In this document: piece after piece, positions 6,601-7,981 of the stretch
How the letters are laid out: every line of letters begins with the position of its first letter
How positions within the stretch are numbered: the stretch's first letter is position 1
Assembly (NCBI GenBank): GCA_016795255.1
Contig: JAEUIB010000836.1
Coordinates: 1-7,981, forward strand
Length of the DNA: 7,981 bases
Origin: Planctomycetota bacterium
Lineage (GTDB): Bacteria > Planctomycetota > B15-G4 > JADJEK01
Direction of reading: 5' to 3'
Program-made: the position numbers and the translations under genes
The notes under the pieces: model-generated
The model's database searches: none
Told to the model about the DNA's origin: nothing
What the model saw: the letters and a program-made list of their open reading frames with translations, nothing else

Positions 6601-7773
6601 GTGACGACGACCTCCGCCACCGACGACGTGCTCGCAAGGGCGCGACAGCGAGCGACGCCGCTGCGCCGCGCGCTGATCGCATGGTTCGCGCGCGAGCAGC
6701 GTGAACTGCCGTGGCGCGCGACGCGCGATCCGTACGCGATCCTCGTCTCCGAACTGATGCTGCAGCAGACGCGCGTCGACGTCGTGATCCCGTACTTCGA
6801 GCGCTTCATGCAGCGGTTCCCCGACGCGCGGACGCTCGCCGCGGCGCCGGAAGCGGCCGTGCTCGCCGCATGGTCCGGGCTCGGGTACTACCGACGGGCG
6901 CGCTTCTTGCAGGCCGCGGCGCACGCGATCGTCGACGAGCATCGCGGCGCGTTCCCGCGCTCGCACGACGCGATCCTCACGCTGCCGGGCGTCGGGCCCT
7001 ATACGGCGGGTGCGATCGCGTCGATCGCGTTCGGGCTGCCCGTGCCGCTGGTCGACGGCAACGTCGCGCGCGTGTTGGCGCGCTGGTTCGCGCTGGACGG
7101 CGATCAGCGGTCGAGCGCCGACCAGAAGCGCTTGTGGGCGATCGCGGACGCACTGGTCGACGCGGCGAATCCCGGCGACTTCAACCAGTCGCTGATGGAA
7201 CTCGGCGCCTGCATCTGCACGCCGCGCGCACCACGCTGTTCGAGTTGCCCCGTCGCGCGCGAATGCGACGCGAAGAAGCTCGGCGACCCCGAGCGCTTTC
7301 CCGCGGCCAAGCCGCGCAAGGCGACGATCGACGTGCGACTCGCGGTGCTCGCGGTGTTCGACGCGAAGCGGCGGATCGGGCTGGTGCGCCGCGCCGCGGG
7401 CACGCGGATGGAAGGCATGCTCGACCTCCCCGGGCTCGAGATCGCCGCGGACGACGACGCTGCGAGCGAACTGGCTCGGCACGCGCGCTCGGCGTTCCGC
7501 ATCGACGCGCGCACGTTGGAGCTCGCGGGACGCGCTCGCCACACGATCACGCACCACCGGATCGCGATCGAGGTGTGGACCGCGACGCTCGGGAACGGGA
7601 CGAGCGCCAAGGGCTCGAGCGTCCGCGAGCCGGCTCCGCTCGGCATCGCGGCACGGCCCGATGCTGCCGGGCTCACGTTCTGGGACCCGGCCCGACTACG
7701 CGCCGAAGGAGTCGCCAACCTCGCCGGCAAAGCGCTGCGGATCGTCGGGATCGCCCACGCGCGACACGCGTGA
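6601..7773 (+). CDS. mutY: Adenine DNA glycosylase MutY
   Basis: MutY removes adenine mispaired with 8-oxoguanine, starting base-excision repair that prevents G:C to T:A changes. The 390-residue protein has the expected parts. LPWR (36-39) is followed by SELMLQQTRVD (50-60) with catalytic Glu51. The helix-hairpin-helix LTLPGVGPYTAGAIASIAFG (127-146 region) comes next, then VDGNVARVLAR (151-161) with catalytic Asp152. A [4Fe-4S] loop has Cys206-x6-Cys213-x2-Cys216-x5-Cys222. The C-terminal NUDIX-like 8-oxoG-recognition domain covers about 245-385. In that domain the usual F-S-H loop reads I-T-H within RHTITHHRI (313-321). An extra Cys204 lies two residues before the cluster. The GTG at 6601 is chosen because homology begins soon after it and a -10-like TATGGT lies 6 bases upstream; the open frame extends back to 6298 over non-protein-like sequence antisense to the neighbour. 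It is divergent from the sulfatase-fold gene and convergent with trxB. Confidence 0.96.
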   Translation: MTTTSATDDVLARARQRATPLRRALIAWFAREQRELPWRATRDPYAILVSELMLQQTRVDVVIPYFERFMQRFPDARTLAAAPEAAVLAAWSGLGYYRRARFLQAAAHAIVDEHRGAFPRSHDAILTLPGVGPYTAGAIASIAFGLPVPLVDGNVARVLARWFALDGDQRSSADQKRLWAIADALVDAANPGDFNQSLMELGACICTPRAPRCSSCPVARECDAKKLGDPERFPAAKPRKATIDVRLAVLAVFDAKRRIGLVRRAAGTRMEGMLDLPGLEIAADDDAASELARHARSAFRIDARTLELAGRARHTITHHRIAIEVWTATLGNGTSAKGSSVREPAPLGIAARPDAAGLTFWDPARLRAEGVANLAGKALRIVGIAHARHA

Positions 7774-7796
7774 GGCGCCGCCTAGCCGGTCGACGA

Positions 7797-7981
7797 TCAG
7801 TGCGAGCCGTGCGCCTCGAGCCAGCGTTCGGCGTCGATCGCCGCCGCGCAGCCGGTGCCGGCCGCGGTGATCGCCTGTCGCCACACCGGATCCATGACGT
7901 CGCCGCACGCGAACACGCCGTCGACGCTCGTGCGCGTCGTCTGCGTCGTCGTCAGGTAGCCGACGTCGTTGGTCGCGAGCT
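7797..7981 (-). CDS. trxB: Thioredoxin reductase TrxB, C-terminal fragment (5' end outside window)
   Basis: Only the last 60 residues are visible; the gene continues past the right edge. The fragment contains GYL, then TSVDGVFACGDVMDPVWRQA, followed by ITAAGTGCAAAIDAERWL. This is the conserved FAD-binding end of low-molecular-weight thioredoxin reductases (the G-D-V-x-D-x-x-x-R-Q motif contacts FAD). The enzyme passes electrons from NADPH through FAD to a CxxC pair to reduce thioredoxin; the CxxC lies in the missing part. The stop at 7797-7799 is 23 bases from the stop of mutY, facing it. Related ferredoxin- or flavodoxin-type reductases share this end, so the NADPH specificity cannot be confirmed here. 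Confidence 0.92.
   Translation of the reverse strand, partial: LATNDVGYLTTTQTTRTSVDGVFACGDVMDPVWRQAITAAGTGCAAAIDAERWLEAHGSH

Noticed and set aside
5263..7557. A 764-codon minus-strand open frame across the sulfatase-fold gene and mutY
   Set aside because: It is out of frame with the sulfatase gene and antisense to mutY, is extremely Arg-rich and shows no domain. Long shadow frames are expected at this G+C.
1..7981. tRNA, rRNA, CRISPR, transposon ends or attachment sites
   Set aside because: No tRNA-like T-loop with matching stems, no regularly spaced repeats and no terminal inverted repeats or transposase motifs were seen.

Overview
The window is about two-thirds G+C and gene-dense, with codons that mostly end in G or C. 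It encodes lipopolysaccharide-export (Lpt) type permeases, so the host is a diderm bacterium. A secreted thermolysin-like peptidase with an FTP propeptide, a membrane-anchored sulfatase-fold enzyme and leaderless-looking promoters would suit Planctomycetota or another environmental GC-rich phylum. No marker gene fixes the phylum, so this is a guess. There is no sign of a plasmid, phage, insertion sequence, CRISPR array or RNA gene.

Layout, left to right. (1) 1-1647, minus strand: two adjacent LptF/LptG (YjgP/YjgQ) permease genes. The downstream one runs off the left edge. They form a two-gene operon, 7 bases apart, with a Shine-Dalgarno for the second gene inside the end of the first. (2) 1648-1830: a candidate -10 box and an 11-bp-spaced direct repeat for the permease operon, then a perfect 16-bp hairpin that probably ends the peptidase transcript. 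(3) 1831-4026, minus: a secreted M36/M4-like zinc metallopeptidase with signal peptide, propeptide, HEYTH catalytic domain and C-terminal beta domain. (4) 4027-4674: about 650 bases without a convincing gene. (5) 4675-4878, plus: an unrecognised 67-residue single-pass membrane protein. (6) 4890-6506, minus: a membrane-anchored alkaline-phosphatase-superfamily ('sulfatase') protein with Thr where true sulfatases have the formylglycine Cys/Ser. (7) 6507-6600: a short divergent promoter region. (8) 6601-7773, plus: adenine DNA glycosylase MutY. (9) 7797-7981, minus: the C-terminal end of thioredoxin reductase TrxB, cut by the right edge.

The two permeases would work together with LptB to pull lipid (LPS) out of the inner membrane. 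The peptidase and sulfatase-fold enzyme act outside the cytoplasm. MutY and TrxB both serve oxidative-damage defence, but they are convergent and need not be co-regulated. I see no obvious new multi-gene system. The most interesting points are the Thr-type sulfatase active site, the paired leaderless-type promoters between the sulfatase-fold gene and mutY, and the orphan small membrane protein beside a long non-coding stretch.
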